Positions 46,165 to 54,778 of a stretch of 64,000 nt of DNA are shown one piece after another. This stretch comes from Mycobacterium sp. URHB0044 (GTDB lineage Bacteria; Actinomycetota; Actinomycetes; Mycobacteriales; Mycobacteriaceae), in assembly GCF_000620625.1 (NCBI RefSeq), contig NZ_JIAW01000011.1, positions 124,001 to 188,000 of the forward strand, given 5' to 3'. The notes beneath the pieces were generated by a model that saw only the letters and a list, made by a program, of their open reading frames with translations, ran no database searches and was not told the DNA's origin. Position numbers and translations under genes: made by a program. Each line of letters opens with the position of its first letter. Position 1 is the first letter of the stretch.

Positions 46165-46776
46165 ATGACCGGGCCAACGAGGGACGCCGACAAGGCGCGC
46201 CGTGTACTCATCGCCGAGGATGAAGCACTCATTCGCCTCGATCTCGCCGAAATGCTCCGTGAGGAGGGTTACGACGTGGTCGGGGAGGCTGGCGATGGCC
46301 AGGAGGCCGTCGAGCTCGCGGAGCGTCTCAAGCCCGATCTGGTGATCATGGACGTGAAGATGCCCCGTCGTGACGGCATCGACGCGGCCTCCGAGATCGC
46401 CAGCAAGCGCATCGCCCCGATCGTGGTGCTCACGGCCTTCTCGCAGCGCGACCTCGTCGAGCGGGCAAGGGACGCCGGAGCGATGGCGTATTTGGTGAAG
46501 CCGTTCTCGATCACCGACCTCATTCCCGCCATCGAGGTGGCCGTTAGCCGTTTCAGCGAGATCACCGTGCTGGAAAGAGAAGTCGCCACGCTGACGGATC
46601 GGCTCGAGACCCGCAAGTTGGTTGAGCGCGCGAAGGGTTTGCTCCAACAGAAGCAGGGGATGACCGAACCCGAAGCGTTCAAGTGGATCCAGCGTGCGGC
46701 AATGGATCGCCGAACCACCATGAAGCACGTGGCCGAAGTCGTGTTGGAAACATTGGACGTGCCGGGCAACGCGTAA
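46165..46776 (+). CDS. pdtaR: ANTAR-domain RNA-binding response regulator PdtaR
   Basis: A 203-residue regulator: receiver domain with RRVLIAEDEALIRLDLAEML, phospho-acceptor Asp in LVIMDVKMPRRDGID and Lys in AMAYLVKPFS; the C-terminal ANTAR domain (LETRKLVERAKGLLQQKQGM and AFKWIQRAAMDRRTTMK) binds RNA hairpins to prevent termination. Near identity to Rv1626 is evident from the sequence. Its kinase (PdtaS) is not in the window. Stands alone between the tRNA and livK; upstream shares no operon. Confidence 0.95.
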   Translation: MTGPTRDADKARRVLIAEDEALIRLDLAEMLREEGYDVVGEAGDGQEAVELAERLKPDLVIMDVKMPRRDGIDAASEIASKRIAPIVVLTAFSQRDLVERARDAGAMAYLVKPFSITDLIPAIEVAVSRFSEITVLEREVATLTDRLETRKLVERAKGLLQQKQGMTEPEAFKWIQRAAMDRRTTMKHVAEVVLETLDVPGNA

Positions 46777-46952
46777 CGAATTGGTTTCGAGACCCGCCGT
46801 TTTACGCGCCGACACAGCGGATACGCAGGCTGCATTGGCCAACATCACGCACTACGGCCACGCGTTGGCTATGTTCTACCCGAAGCATCGGCGGACGGCA
46901 GACGTGCGCTGAACGCTCGATGCCGATGACAACTCTGACTCGGAGGTAGAAC

Positions 46953-48164
46953 GTGCGAGGTCGCGTGGCACGGAGTGCATTTGCTCTCGGTAGCGCGGGC
47001 TTGGTTGTGCTTGGCATTGCCGGCTGCAATCAGTCCGCCCCAGAAGACAACACGTCGCAAGCCAACTTGAAGATCGTCGAGCAGGTGCAAATCGACGAGA
47101 ACGGCGGCGAGGTGAAGTCCGCCGAAGGCGCCGCACCCGCCGACCCCGCCGGTGACGGCAAGGCGACGTGCCCGCCGGTGTCGATCGCAATGGCCGGTGC
47201 CCTCAACGGTCCCGACGCCGCACTCGGCATCAACATCAAGAACGGCGTGCAGCTCGCCATCGACAAGCACAATGCCGCGAACCCCGGCTGCCAGGTGCAG
47301 CTGAAGCCGTTCGACACGGAGGGCGATCCGCAGAAGGCCACCGGCATCGCTCCGCAGATCGTCGACGACCAGTACACCATCGGTCTGATCGGTCCCGCCT
47401 TCTCCGGCGAGACCAAGGCCACCGGCACGGTGTTCGACCAAGCGGGACTGGTGGCGGTCACCGCGTCGGCGACCAACCCCACGTTGAGCGAGAACGGCTG
47501 GAAGACCTTCTTCCGCGGTCTTGCCAATGACGGCGTGCAGGGTCCGTCGATCGCCAACTACCTGAAGAACACGCTGAAGTACAAGAAGATCTGCGTGATC
47601 GACGACAGCACCGACTACGGCCTCGGTCTGGCCACCGCCGTGCGCGAAACCCTCGGGCCGGTTGCGGATTCGTCGTGCAACATCCAGGTGAAGAAGGGCG
47701 ACAAGGACTTCTCGGCCGCGGTGACCCAGGTGAAGGGCGCCAGCCCGGACGCGGTGTTCTACGGCGGCTACTACGCCGAGGCGGCCCCGTTGGTCCAGCA
47801 GCTCAAGGACGGCGGCGTGACGGCGACCTTCGTCAGCGCCGACGGCACCAAGGACCCGGAGTTCGTCAAGCAGGCCGGCGAGGCGTCGAAGGACGCGATC
47901 CTTGGCTGCCCGTGCGGCCCGGCGACGGGGACGTTCGCCGAGGAGTACACCAAGAAGTTCGGACAGGAGCCAGGCACCTACAGCGTCGAGGGCTATGACC
48001 TCGGCACCATCCTGCTGAAGGGCATCGACTCGGGTGCCATCACCCGCCCGGCGCTGCTGGACTTCGTGAAGAACTACAACGGCCAAGGCGTGGCACGCAA
48101 GTATCAGTGGACGGACAAGGGAGAGTTGACCACCAACCTGATCTGGATCTTCAAGGTTCAGTAG
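46953..48164 (+). CDS. livK: Branched-chain amino-acid ABC transporter substrate-binding lipoprotein
   Basis: A 403-residue type I periplasmic-binding-fold lipoprotein with the lipobox GIAGC (C25). The core shows PVSIAMAGALNGPDAALGINI, QIVDDQYTIGLIGPAFSGETKA, AVTASATNPTLSENGWKTFF, KICVIDDSTDYGLGLA and YGGYYAEAAPLVQQL, as in LivJ/LivK. A strong GGAGG ribosome site lies 7 nt before the GTG. First gene of the liv operon; the gap before it (46777-46952) should hold the promoter. Confidence 0.93.
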   Translation: MRGRVARSAFALGSAGLVVLGIAGCNQSAPEDNTSQANLKIVEQVQIDENGGEVKSAEGAAPADPAGDGKATCPPVSIAMAGALNGPDAALGINIKNGVQLAIDKHNAANPGCQVQLKPFDTEGDPQKATGIAPQIVDDQYTIGLIGPAFSGETKATGTVFDQAGLVAVTASATNPTLSENGWKTFFRGLANDGVQGPSIANYLKNTLKYKKICVIDDSTDYGLGLATAVRETLGPVADSSCNIQVKKGDKDFSAAVTQVKGASPDAVFYGGYYAEAAPLVQQLKDGGVTATFVSADGTKDPEFVKQAGEASKDAILGCPCGPATGTFAEEYTKKFGQEPGTYSVEGYDLGTILLKGIDSGAITRPALLDFVKNYNGQGVARKYQWTDKGELTTNLIWIFKVQ

Positions 48165-48239
48165 CCCTTGAGACGAGGCGTGTCCGAGACCTGACGGCTC
48201 GGGCGCGCCTCGTCTCCGTTATCCCGCGAGGAGCCGCCG

Positions 48240-49250
48240 GTGTTATTGGCCGCCAACATCAACTTCAACGTCGATGGCCTGTTGAATGGCTTCTGGCAGT
48301 TGACGATCGACGGGCTGTCCTGGGGTGCGATCTATGCACTGGTGGCCGTCGGTTACACGCTCGTGTTCGGCGTCCTTCGGCTGATCAACTTCGCCCACTC
48401 CGAGATCTTCATGCTCGGCATGTTCGGCACGTACTTCTGCCTCGACATCCTTCTCGGGTTCACCCCGAGCGGTAACGCCTACAACAAGGGCGTCGCGCTG
48501 ACGATCCTGTACCTCGCGATAGCAATGCTTTTCGCGATGCTGGTCTCCGGGACGGCGGCGGTGGGACTGGAGTTCATCGCCTACCGCCCACTGCGGCGGC
48601 GCAATGCGCGATCACTGACGTTCCTGATCACCGCGATCGGAATGTCATTCGTGCTGCAGGAATTCGTGCACTTCATCCTGCCGCACATCATCAAGGGATA
48701 CGGCGGCTCCAACGCCCAGCAGCCGATCATCCTGGTACAGCCCAAGACTCAGTTCACCGTCTTCGGGGCAACCGTCACGAACGTCACTCTGGTCATCGTC
48801 GCCGGGGCGACGGTGCTCGCGCTGTTGACCGACATCGCGATCAACCGGACCAAGTTCGGCCGCGGAATCCGGGCCGTGGCGCAGGATCCCACCACCGCGA
48901 CGCTGATGGGGGTGTCCCGCGAGCGCATCATCATGACCACGTTCCTCATCGGCGGACTGCTGGCCGGCGCCGCGGCGCTGCTGTACACGCTCAAGGTGCC
49001 GCAGGGCATCATCTACTCCGGCGGATTCCTGCTCGGCATCAAGGCGTTCTCGGCGGCCGTCCTCGGCGGTATCGGGAACTTGCGTGGTGCACTGCTCGGT
49101 GGGCTGCTGCTGGGCATCATGGAGAACTACGGCCAGGCGGTGTTCGGCACCCAGTGGCGCGACGTCGTGGCGTTCGTGCTGCTCGTCCTGGTCCTGCTGG
49201 TCCGACCGACCGGCATACTCGGTGAGAGCCTCGGGAAGGCGAGAGCATGA
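48240..49250 (+). CDS. livH: Branched-chain amino-acid ABC transporter permease LivH
   Basis: A 336-residue permease with eight helices: GAIYALVAVGYTLVFGVLRLINFAHSEIFMLG is the LivH hallmark, and GRGIRAVAQDPTTATLMGV is the EAA-like ATPase contact loop. A GAGGAG ribosome site precedes the GTG. Overlaps livM by 4 bp. Confidence 0.94.
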   Translation: MLLAANINFNVDGLLNGFWQLTIDGLSWGAIYALVAVGYTLVFGVLRLINFAHSEIFMLGMFGTYFCLDILLGFTPSGNAYNKGVALTILYLAIAMLFAMLVSGTAAVGLEFIAYRPLRRRNARSLTFLITAIGMSFVLQEFVHFILPHIIKGYGGSNAQQPIILVQPKTQFTVFGATVTNVTLVIVAGATVLALLTDIAINRTKFGRGIRAVAQDPTTATLMGVSRERIIMTTFLIGGLLAGAAALLYTLKVPQGIIYSGGFLLGIKAFSAAVLGGIGNLRGALLGGLLLGIMENYGQAVFGTQWRDVVAFVLLVLVLLVRPTGILGESLGKARA

Positions 49251-50455
49251 GCCACCAAGCAGCGCCGGAAGGTGATTCGCGGATGTCGCCGGGTCAGCGG
49301 CTGTTGGCCCCCGGCGACGGTCTACGGCAGTGGTGGGCCGGTCTCGGGCGGACGTCGAAGTGGATCTTCGGTGTCATCGGCTTCGTCCTACTCGGGTTGT
49401 TGCCACTGCACACGCCGCACTTCCTCGACACCCCGGGGATCAGCTTCGGCGGCACCATGGCGGCGTTCGTGATGATCGCGATCATCGCCATAGGCCTCAA
49501 CGTGGTGGTCGGTCAGGCCGGCCTGCTCGACCTCGGTTACGTGGGCTTCTACGCAGTGGGCGCCTACACGGTCGCGCTGCTCACCAGCCCCGACAGTCCA
49601 TGGAACAAGCTGGGCCCCACGGGATTCTTCAGCAAGGACTGGGCCTGGCTGTCGTGCGTACCCTTGGCGATGGCCGTGACGGCGCTGGCCGGTCTCATCC
49701 TCGGCACGCCGACTCTGCGCCTGCGGGGTGACTACCTGGCCATCGTGACTCTGGGGTTCGGCGAGATCATCCGTCTGCTCGCCGACAACCTCGCCGACAT
49801 CACCAACGGGTCGCGTGGCCTGAACCAGATCGCGTATCCGCGGGTGGGGGAGAGCGAACGCCTGCCGAACGGCGTCTTCTCCAGTGGCAACTCCGCAGGC
49901 CACGCGAACTACGGCACCTGGTGGTTCTGGCTCGGTCTGGTCCTGGTGGTCGGAATCCTGCTACTGGTCGGCAACCTGGAGCGCAGCCGGGTGGGCCGGG
50001 CCTGGGTGGCCATCCGCGAGGACGAAGACGCCGCAGAGGTGATGGGCGTCAACACCTTCCGATTCAAGCTCTGGGCGTTCGTCATCGGTGCGGCGATCGG
50101 CGGCCTGTCCGGCGCCCTGTACGCCGGCCAGGTGCAGTACGTCGCGCCGACGAACTTCAACATCATCAACTCGATGCTCTTCCTGGTGGCCGTGGTGCTG
50201 GGCGGTCAGGGCAACAAACTCGGCGTCATCTTCGGCGCGTTCATCATCGTCTACCTGCCCAACCGCCTACTGGGCGTGCATCTCTTCGGGGTCAACCTCG
50301 GCGACCTGAAGTATCTGTTCTTCGGACTGGCATTGGTGGTCTTGATGATCTTCCGGCCGCAGGGTCTGTTCCCGGTGCGCCAGCAGCTGCTCGCGTACGG
50401 CAGGTCTGCGCAGAAGCTGCTGAGCAAGGCCGATGACTCGAAGGCGGCGGCATGA
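49247..50455 (+). CDS. livM: Branched-chain amino-acid ABC transporter permease LivM
   Basis: A 402-residue permease, with about ten helices. Conserved: IAIGLNVVVGQAGLLDLGYVGFYAVGAYT, LRLRGDYLAIVTLGFGEIIR, GRAWVAIREDEDAAEVMGVN (ATPase contact). Overlaps livH and livG by 4 bp each, so stoichiometric translation is likely. Confidence 0.94.
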   Translation: MSHQAAPEGDSRMSPGQRLLAPGDGLRQWWAGLGRTSKWIFGVIGFVLLGLLPLHTPHFLDTPGISFGGTMAAFVMIAIIAIGLNVVVGQAGLLDLGYVGFYAVGAYTVALLTSPDSPWNKLGPTGFFSKDWAWLSCVPLAMAVTALAGLILGTPTLRLRGDYLAIVTLGFGEIIRLLADNLADITNGSRGLNQIAYPRVGESERLPNGVFSSGNSAGHANYGTWWFWLGLVLVVGILLLVGNLERSRVGRAWVAIREDEDAAEVMGVNTFRFKLWAFVIGAAIGGLSGALYAGQVQYVAPTNFNIINSMLFLVAVVLGGQGNKLGVIFGAFIIVYLPNRLLGVHLFGVNLGDLKYLFFGLALVVLMIFRPQGLFPVRQQLLAYGRSAQKLLSKADDSKAAA

Positions 50456-51309
50456 CAGAACAGCCGTCGGCGAACGAACCCGTGATCGACGAGGACCTCG
50501 CCGCCCTGCACCGCGACGTGCAGGTGGCAGAGGGCGAGCCGCTGCTGGAGACAAAGGATCTCACGGTCAAGTTCGGCGGCCTCACCGCGCTCGACGCGGT
50601 GACGTTCGGCATCAAACGGGGTGAGATCCTCGGGTTGATCGGACCCAACGGGGCGGGCAAGACCACCTGCTTCAACGCCATCACCGGCGTCTACCGGCCC
50701 ACGTCGGGCACGGTGACGTTCGACGGCGAACCGCTCGGGAAGATCAAGCGGCACCAGATCACGCGGCGCGGTATCGCGAGGACATTCCAGAACATTCGGC
50801 TGTGGGGCGAGATGACGGCGTTGGAGAACGTCGTGGTCGGCACCGACGCCCGACACAAGACGTCCGTGCCAGGCGCGCTGGTCCGCACTCCCCGGCACCG
50901 GCGCGAGGAGAAGTCGGCGATCGAAAAGGCAGCCGCCCTGTTGCAATTCGTCGGCATCTCGCAGCGAGCCGACGAAAAGGCCAAGAACCTTCCGTACGGC
51001 GACCAACGCAGGCTGGAGATCGCGCGCGCACTGGCGACCGAGCCCAAGCTGCTGTGTCTCGACGAACCCGCTGCGGGCTTCAACCCCAGCGAGAAGTCCG
51101 CGCTCATCGACCTGATCCGCGCGATCCGCGACGACGGGTACACCGTGCTGCTCATCGAGCACGACATGCGGCTGGTGATGGGTGTCACCGACCGCATCGT
51201 GGTGCTCGAGTTCGGCCGCAAGATCGCCGACGGGCTGCCCGCCGAGATCCGTGACGACCCGGCGGTCATCGCCGCCTACCTGGGAGTGCCCGATGACGAG
51301 CTCGAGTGA
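50452..51309 (+). CDS. livG: Branched-chain amino-acid ABC transporter ATP-binding protein LivG
   Basis: A 285-residue ATPase: Walker A GPNGAGKTTCFN, GIARTFQNIRLWGEMT, a loose signature LPYGDQRRLEIARA, Walker B LLCLDEPAAGFNPSEK and the switch IEHDMRLVMGV, all typical for LivG. Overlaps livF by 17 bp. Confidence 0.95.
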   Translation: MTEQPSANEPVIDEDLAALHRDVQVAEGEPLLETKDLTVKFGGLTALDAVTFGIKRGEILGLIGPNGAGKTTCFNAITGVYRPTSGTVTFDGEPLGKIKRHQITRRGIARTFQNIRLWGEMTALENVVVGTDARHKTSVPGALVRTPRHRREEKSAIEKAAALLQFVGISQRADEKAKNLPYGDQRRLEIARALATEPKLLCLDEPAAGFNPSEKSALIDLIRAIRDDGYTVLLIEHDMRLVMGVTDRIVVLEFGRKIADGLPAEIRDDPAVIAAYLGVPDDELE

Positions 51310-52051
51310 GACGACGGATCCAGACCCCAGGCCTGTCCTGCTCGAGGTCCGCGACGTCGTCGTGCACTACGGGCGAATCCAGGCGTTGCACGGTGTCTCG
51401 CTGGTGGTCCACGAGGGTGAGCTCGTCACGTTGCTCGGCTCCAACGGGGCAGGCAAGACGACGATGATGCGCGCCATCTCGGGCCTGCGACCGTTGTCGT
51501 CGGGTTCGGTGTGGTTCGACGGCAGGGACGTCTCGAAGGTCAAGGCGCACCGCAGGGTCGCCGACGGCCTGATCCAGGCGCCTGAGGGGCGTGGCGTCTT
51601 CCCGGGCATGACGGTCACTGAGAACCTCGAGATGGGTTGTTACGGACGGAAGTTCGCCAACCGGGCCGAGCACCGCGAACGGCTGGACTGGGTGCTCGAG
51701 ACGTTCCCGCGGCTCGCCGAGCGGCGCAACCAGGTCGGCGGCACGCTGTCGGGTGGAGAACAGCAGATGCTGGCGATCGGTCGCTCGCTCATGGCGCGGC
51801 CGAAGGTGCTGCTGCTCGACGAGCCGTCGATGGGCCTTGCTCCCATGGTGATTTCGCAGATCTTCAAGATCATCTCCGAGATCAACAAGACCGGCACCAC
51901 GGTGCTGCTCGTCGAGCAGAACGCGCAGCAGGCGCTGACCCGTTCCGACCGCGCCTACATCCTCGAGACCGGACGGGTCACCCGCAGTGGCGTCGCGAGG
52001 GATTTGTTGGCAGACGACAGCATTCGCGCCGCGTATCTCGGCGTCGCCTGA
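51293..52051 (+). CDS. livF: Branched-chain amino-acid ABC transporter ATP-binding protein LivF
   Basis: A 252-residue ATPase with Walker A GSNGAGKTTMMR, GLIQAPEGRGVFPGMTV, signature LSGGEQQMLAIGRSL and Walker B VLLLDEPSMGLAP. ATG 51293 with GGGAG six nt upstream is used; earlier frames lie within livG. Last gene of livKHMGF. Confidence 0.95.
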   Translation: MTSSSETTDPDPRPVLLEVRDVVVHYGRIQALHGVSLVVHEGELVTLLGSNGAGKTTMMRAISGLRPLSSGSVWFDGRDVSKVKAHRRVADGLIQAPEGRGVFPGMTVTENLEMGCYGRKFANRAEHRERLDWVLETFPRLAERRNQVGGTLSGGEQQMLAIGRSLMARPKVLLLDEPSMGLAPMVISQIFKIISEINKTGTTVLLVEQNAQQALTRSDRAYILETGRVTRSGVARDLLADDSIRAAYLGVA

Positions 52052-52130
52052 GCCTTCGTTCCGCCGAAAGTGCAGTTGTTTGCGAACTTTCGCAGATTCT
52101 TCGCAATGATGTTCACACTCGCCAGGGGCT

Positions 52131-52358
52131 TCAGGTGATGCGGAAGCGTTTGAGCCGCGATGTTGCTCCCGACACCAGCTCGATGCGGCTGCGCAGAACG
52201 CCGAGATGGTTGGCGAGAAGCTTGGTGACCGCATCGTTCGCCTTGCCGTCGACGGCCCGCTCCTGAACGTAGATCGTCAACTCGCCGTCAGCGCCGGTCT
52301 CGACCAGCGGGCCCTTGCGACTGCCGGGTTTGACTCGGACCACGACGGTCTGGGCCAC
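52131..52358 (-). CDS. DUF167 (YggU-like) protein
   Basis: A 75-residue protein of the UPF0235/DUF167 family: VVVRVKPGSRKGPLVE, DGKANDAVTKLLANHLGV and VSGATSRLKRFRIT match the family fold end to end. Function unknown. The GTG at 52358 has AGGGG five nt upstream; GTG 52364 is an alternative. Its frame slightly overlaps the end of the thiolase gene only if the longer start is used. Confidence 0.85.
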   Translation of the reverse strand: MAQTVVVRVKPGSRKGPLVETGADGELTIYVQERAVDGKANDAVTKLLANHLGVLRSRIELVSGATSRLKRFRIT

Positions 52359-52366
52359 GTCCACCC

Positions 52367-53605
52367 CTACCGCGCGACGATCACCGACGAGCCGTGGCCG
52401 AACAGGCCCTGATTGGCAGTGACGCCGACGGTGGCGCCCTCGACCTGTCGACCGGTGGCCTGGCCCTTGAGCTGCCAGGTGAGTTCGCAGACCTGGGCAA
52501 TCGCCTGGGCGGGGATCGCCTCGCCGAAGCAGGCCAGCCCGCCCGACGGGTTGACCGGGATGCGGCCACCGATCGTCGTGGCGCCGCTGCGCAACAGCGT
52601 CTCGGCCTCGCCCTTGGCGCACAGCCCCAGGTGTTCGTACCAGTCCAACTCCAGAGCGGTGGACAGGTCGTACACCTCCGCGAGGGACACGTCCTCGGGC
52701 CCGATCCCGGCCTCGGCATACGCGGCGTCGAGGATCTGGTCCTTGAACACCCGCTCCGGTGCCGCCACCACCGCGGTGGAATCCGTTGCGATGTCCGGCA
52801 ATTCGGGAAGGTGCTGCGGGTAGCGCGGCGTCACGGTCGAGACGGCACGTACGGACGGCACGCCCTGCACGGAGCCAAGGTGCTTCTCGGTGAACGCCTT
52901 GCTGGCCACGATCAGCGCGGCCGCTCCGTCGGAGGTGGCGCAGATGTCCAGCTGTCGCAGCGGGTCGGAGACGACGGGGCTGGCCAGCACGTCCTCGACC
53001 GCAGATTCCTTGCGATACCGGGCATTCGGATTCTGCAGGCCGTGGCGGGAGTTCTTCACCTTCACGTTGGCGAAGTCTTCCGACGTTGCGCCGTAGAGGT
53101 CCATCCGCCGGCGGGCCAGCAGCGCGAAGTACACGGGGTTCATCGCGCCGATGAGGTGAAACCGCTGCCAGTCGGGATCGTTCTTGCGTTCCCCGCCCAC
53201 CGGTGCGAACGCGCCCTTCGGGGTGGTGTCGGCACCGATGACCAGGGCGACATCGCAGAACCCGGCCAGGATCTGAGCGCGCGCACTCTGCAGGGCCTGC
53301 GAGCCGCTGGCGCACGCGGCGTAGCTCGAACTGACGGGGACGCCGTTCCAGCCCAGCTTCTGGGCGAACGTCGACCCGGCGATGAATCCCGGGTAGCCGT
53401 TGCGGATGGTGTCTGCGCCTGCCACCAGCTGAATCTGGCGCCAGTCGAGGCCGGCCTCGGCCAGTGCTGCGCGGGCGGCGACGACGCCGTATTCGGTGAA
53501 GTCGCGGCCCCACTTGCCCCAGGGATGCATACCGGCGCCGAGGATGTACAGGGGTTCCGTCGGGCCGGAGCGAAGCGACTGGGGGAAAGTATCCGGCGCG
53601 GTCAT
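52367..53605 (-). CDS. Thiolase-like lipid-transfer protein (Rv1627c-like)
   Basis: A 412-residue thiolase-superfamily protein of the nonspecific lipid-transfer/SCP-x group. Active-site region SYAACASGSQALQSARAQIL supplies the nucleophilic cysteine, and VNPSGGLACFGEAIPAQAIA carries the Gly-rich end with the second Cys. The usual GHP of thiolases is replaced here, so chemistry may differ from thiolysis. It overlaps the DUF35 gene by 4 bp, as in Ltp2-type pairs that act in steroid or fatty-acid side-chain degradation. Confidence 0.85.
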   Translation of the reverse strand: MTAPDTFPQSLRSGPTEPLYILGAGMHPWGKWGRDFTEYGVVAARAALAEAGLDWRQIQLVAGADTIRNGYPGFIAGSTFAQKLGWNGVPVSSSYAACASGSQALQSARAQILAGFCDVALVIGADTTPKGAFAPVGGERKNDPDWQRFHLIGAMNPVYFALLARRRMDLYGATSEDFANVKVKNSRHGLQNPNARYRKESAVEDVLASPVVSDPLRQLDICATSDGAAALIVASKAFTEKHLGSVQGVPSVRAVSTVTPRYPQHLPELPDIATDSTAVVAAPERVFKDQILDAAYAEAGIGPEDVSLAEVYDLSTALELDWYEHLGLCAKGEAETLLRSGATTIGGRIPVNPSGGLACFGEAIPAQAIAQVCELTWQLKGQATGRQVEGATVGVTANQGLFGHGSSVIVAR

Positions 53606-54051
53606 GCGATCCTCCAGGCGTAGACGCTGCGGACGAATCCGTCCTCGTCGGTGTAGAGCGGCATGGTGGTCAGCTCCATCTCCATGCCGACCTTCAGGTC
53701 GGCGGCCAGGGTGCCCTCGGCGACCTTCCCGAGGATGATCAGCCCTTCGTCGGCGAGTTCGACCGCGGCGATGGCGAACGGCTCGAACGGATCCGCTGCC
53801 GGATACGGAGCAGGCGGTGGATAGCGATTCTCGGTGTAGCTCCAGATCCTTCCGCGGCGCGAGAGCGGCACCTGCTCGAGCTCGTCGCCCGTACACGACG
53901 GGTTGGGGCAGTTGTTCGCCCGCGGGGGAAAGACGTACGTACCGCACTGGCCGCACTTGCCTGCGATCAGGTGAGGGCGTCCGGCGTCGTCGGTGGCGAA
54001 CCAACCGTCGATGGCCGGTAGCTGATTGGTCGCGTCGATTGCTCCTGGCAC
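53602..54051 (-). CDS. DUF35 (Zn-ribbon + OB-fold) partner protein
   Basis: A 149-residue protein: a zinc ribbon with cysteines in GKCGQCGTYVFPPRANNCPNP, then an OB fold (GRIWSYTENRYPPPAPYPA, AAVELADEGLIILGKVAE). In other actinobacteria such proteins form complexes with thiolase or MaoC partners. GTG 54051 is the first start after the conserved N-terminus; it overlaps the thiolase start by 4 bp. Partner of the gene at 52367-53605. Confidence 0.85.
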   Translation of the reverse strand: MPGAIDATNQLPAIDGWFATDDAGRPHLIAGKCGQCGTYVFPPRANNCPNPSCTGDELEQVPLSRRGRIWSYTENRYPPPAPYPAADPFEPFAIAAVELADEGLIILGKVAEGTLAADLKVGMEMELTTMPLYTDEDGFVRSVYAWRIA

Positions 54052-54106
54052 GGTGGTCAGACTACCGATTCGAACGGCAAAACTGAAACGTGTTCCAGTT
54101 CGGTGT

Positions 54107-54778
54107 CTAGTCCGCTCCCACGGCCAGCAGAATCCGCAGCAGATCGTCCGGGTTGTCACGCATCAGGTTGTGCGCGCCGTCGAGCTCGTGCGTCGTCCAC
54201 GACGCATCGCCTTGCAGCCGCTGGAACGTCGCCGCGAACGGCGACTCACCGTCCCATTTCCGGGCCGCGACGTATACCCGATGGCGAAACCCGGACAGGT
54301 CGCCTCTCAACCGGATGGGCTGCATCAGCGACGCCAGGGGATGCGCAGTCGCGCGCGAGTCGAAGAACGGCAGCGGCGGAACGCCGTAACCGGTGTCATC
54401 TACACCCGTGTACCAGGATCGCTGCTCGTCGGTGGTCAGCGTCCAGCACGACTCGCCGTCCGTTGGCACGAACGCGTCCAGGTAGATCAGCGAATCCACT
54501 TGGTGTGCAAGGCGATCCGCGACGCCGGTGATGACCATGCCCCCGTAGCTGTGCCCGACGAGCACTGCGTCCTCCACCTCGTGCACGGTGAGTTCGGCGA
54601 CGACGTCGGCGATGTGGGTCTCCAGGTTCACGCCGGCCTGCAGCAGATGCGCGCGCTCGGCGACGCCGGTCAAGGTGGGCGCGAGGACGCGATGCCCCCG
54701 TGCGCGCAGTTGCGCCGCGAGATCGTCGAAGCACCAACCGCCGTGACAGGCGCCAGGGATCAGTACGTAGGTGGTCAT
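54107..54778 (-). CDS. Alpha/beta hydrolase (MES/HNL-like)
   Basis: A 223-residue esterase-like hydrolase. The oxyanion motif PGACHGGWCFDDLAAQL, nucleophile Ser in VLVGHSYGGMVITGVA, and the late catalytic His in LDGAHNLMRDNPDDL are present; the overall shape resembles plant-type methylesterase/hydroxynitrile lyase folds common in actinobacteria. Substrate unknown. It overlaps the monooxygenase by 4 bp and is likely co-transcribed with it. Confidence 0.88.
   Translation of the reverse strand: MTTYVLIPGACHGGWCFDDLAAQLRARGHRVLAPTLTGVAERAHLLQAGVNLETHIADVVAELTVHEVEDAVLVGHSYGGMVITGVADRLAHQVDSLIYLDAFVPTDGESCWTLTTDEQRSWYTGVDDTGYGVPPLPFFDSRATAHPLASLMQPIRLRGDLSGFRHRVYVAARKWDGESPFAATFQRLQGDASWTTHELDGAHNLMRDNPDDLLRILLAVGAD

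Noticed and set aside
52052..52130. Possible terminator TGCGA-ACTT-TCGCA after livF
   Set aside because: The stem is only five pairs and no U-tract follows; too weak to list as a feature.
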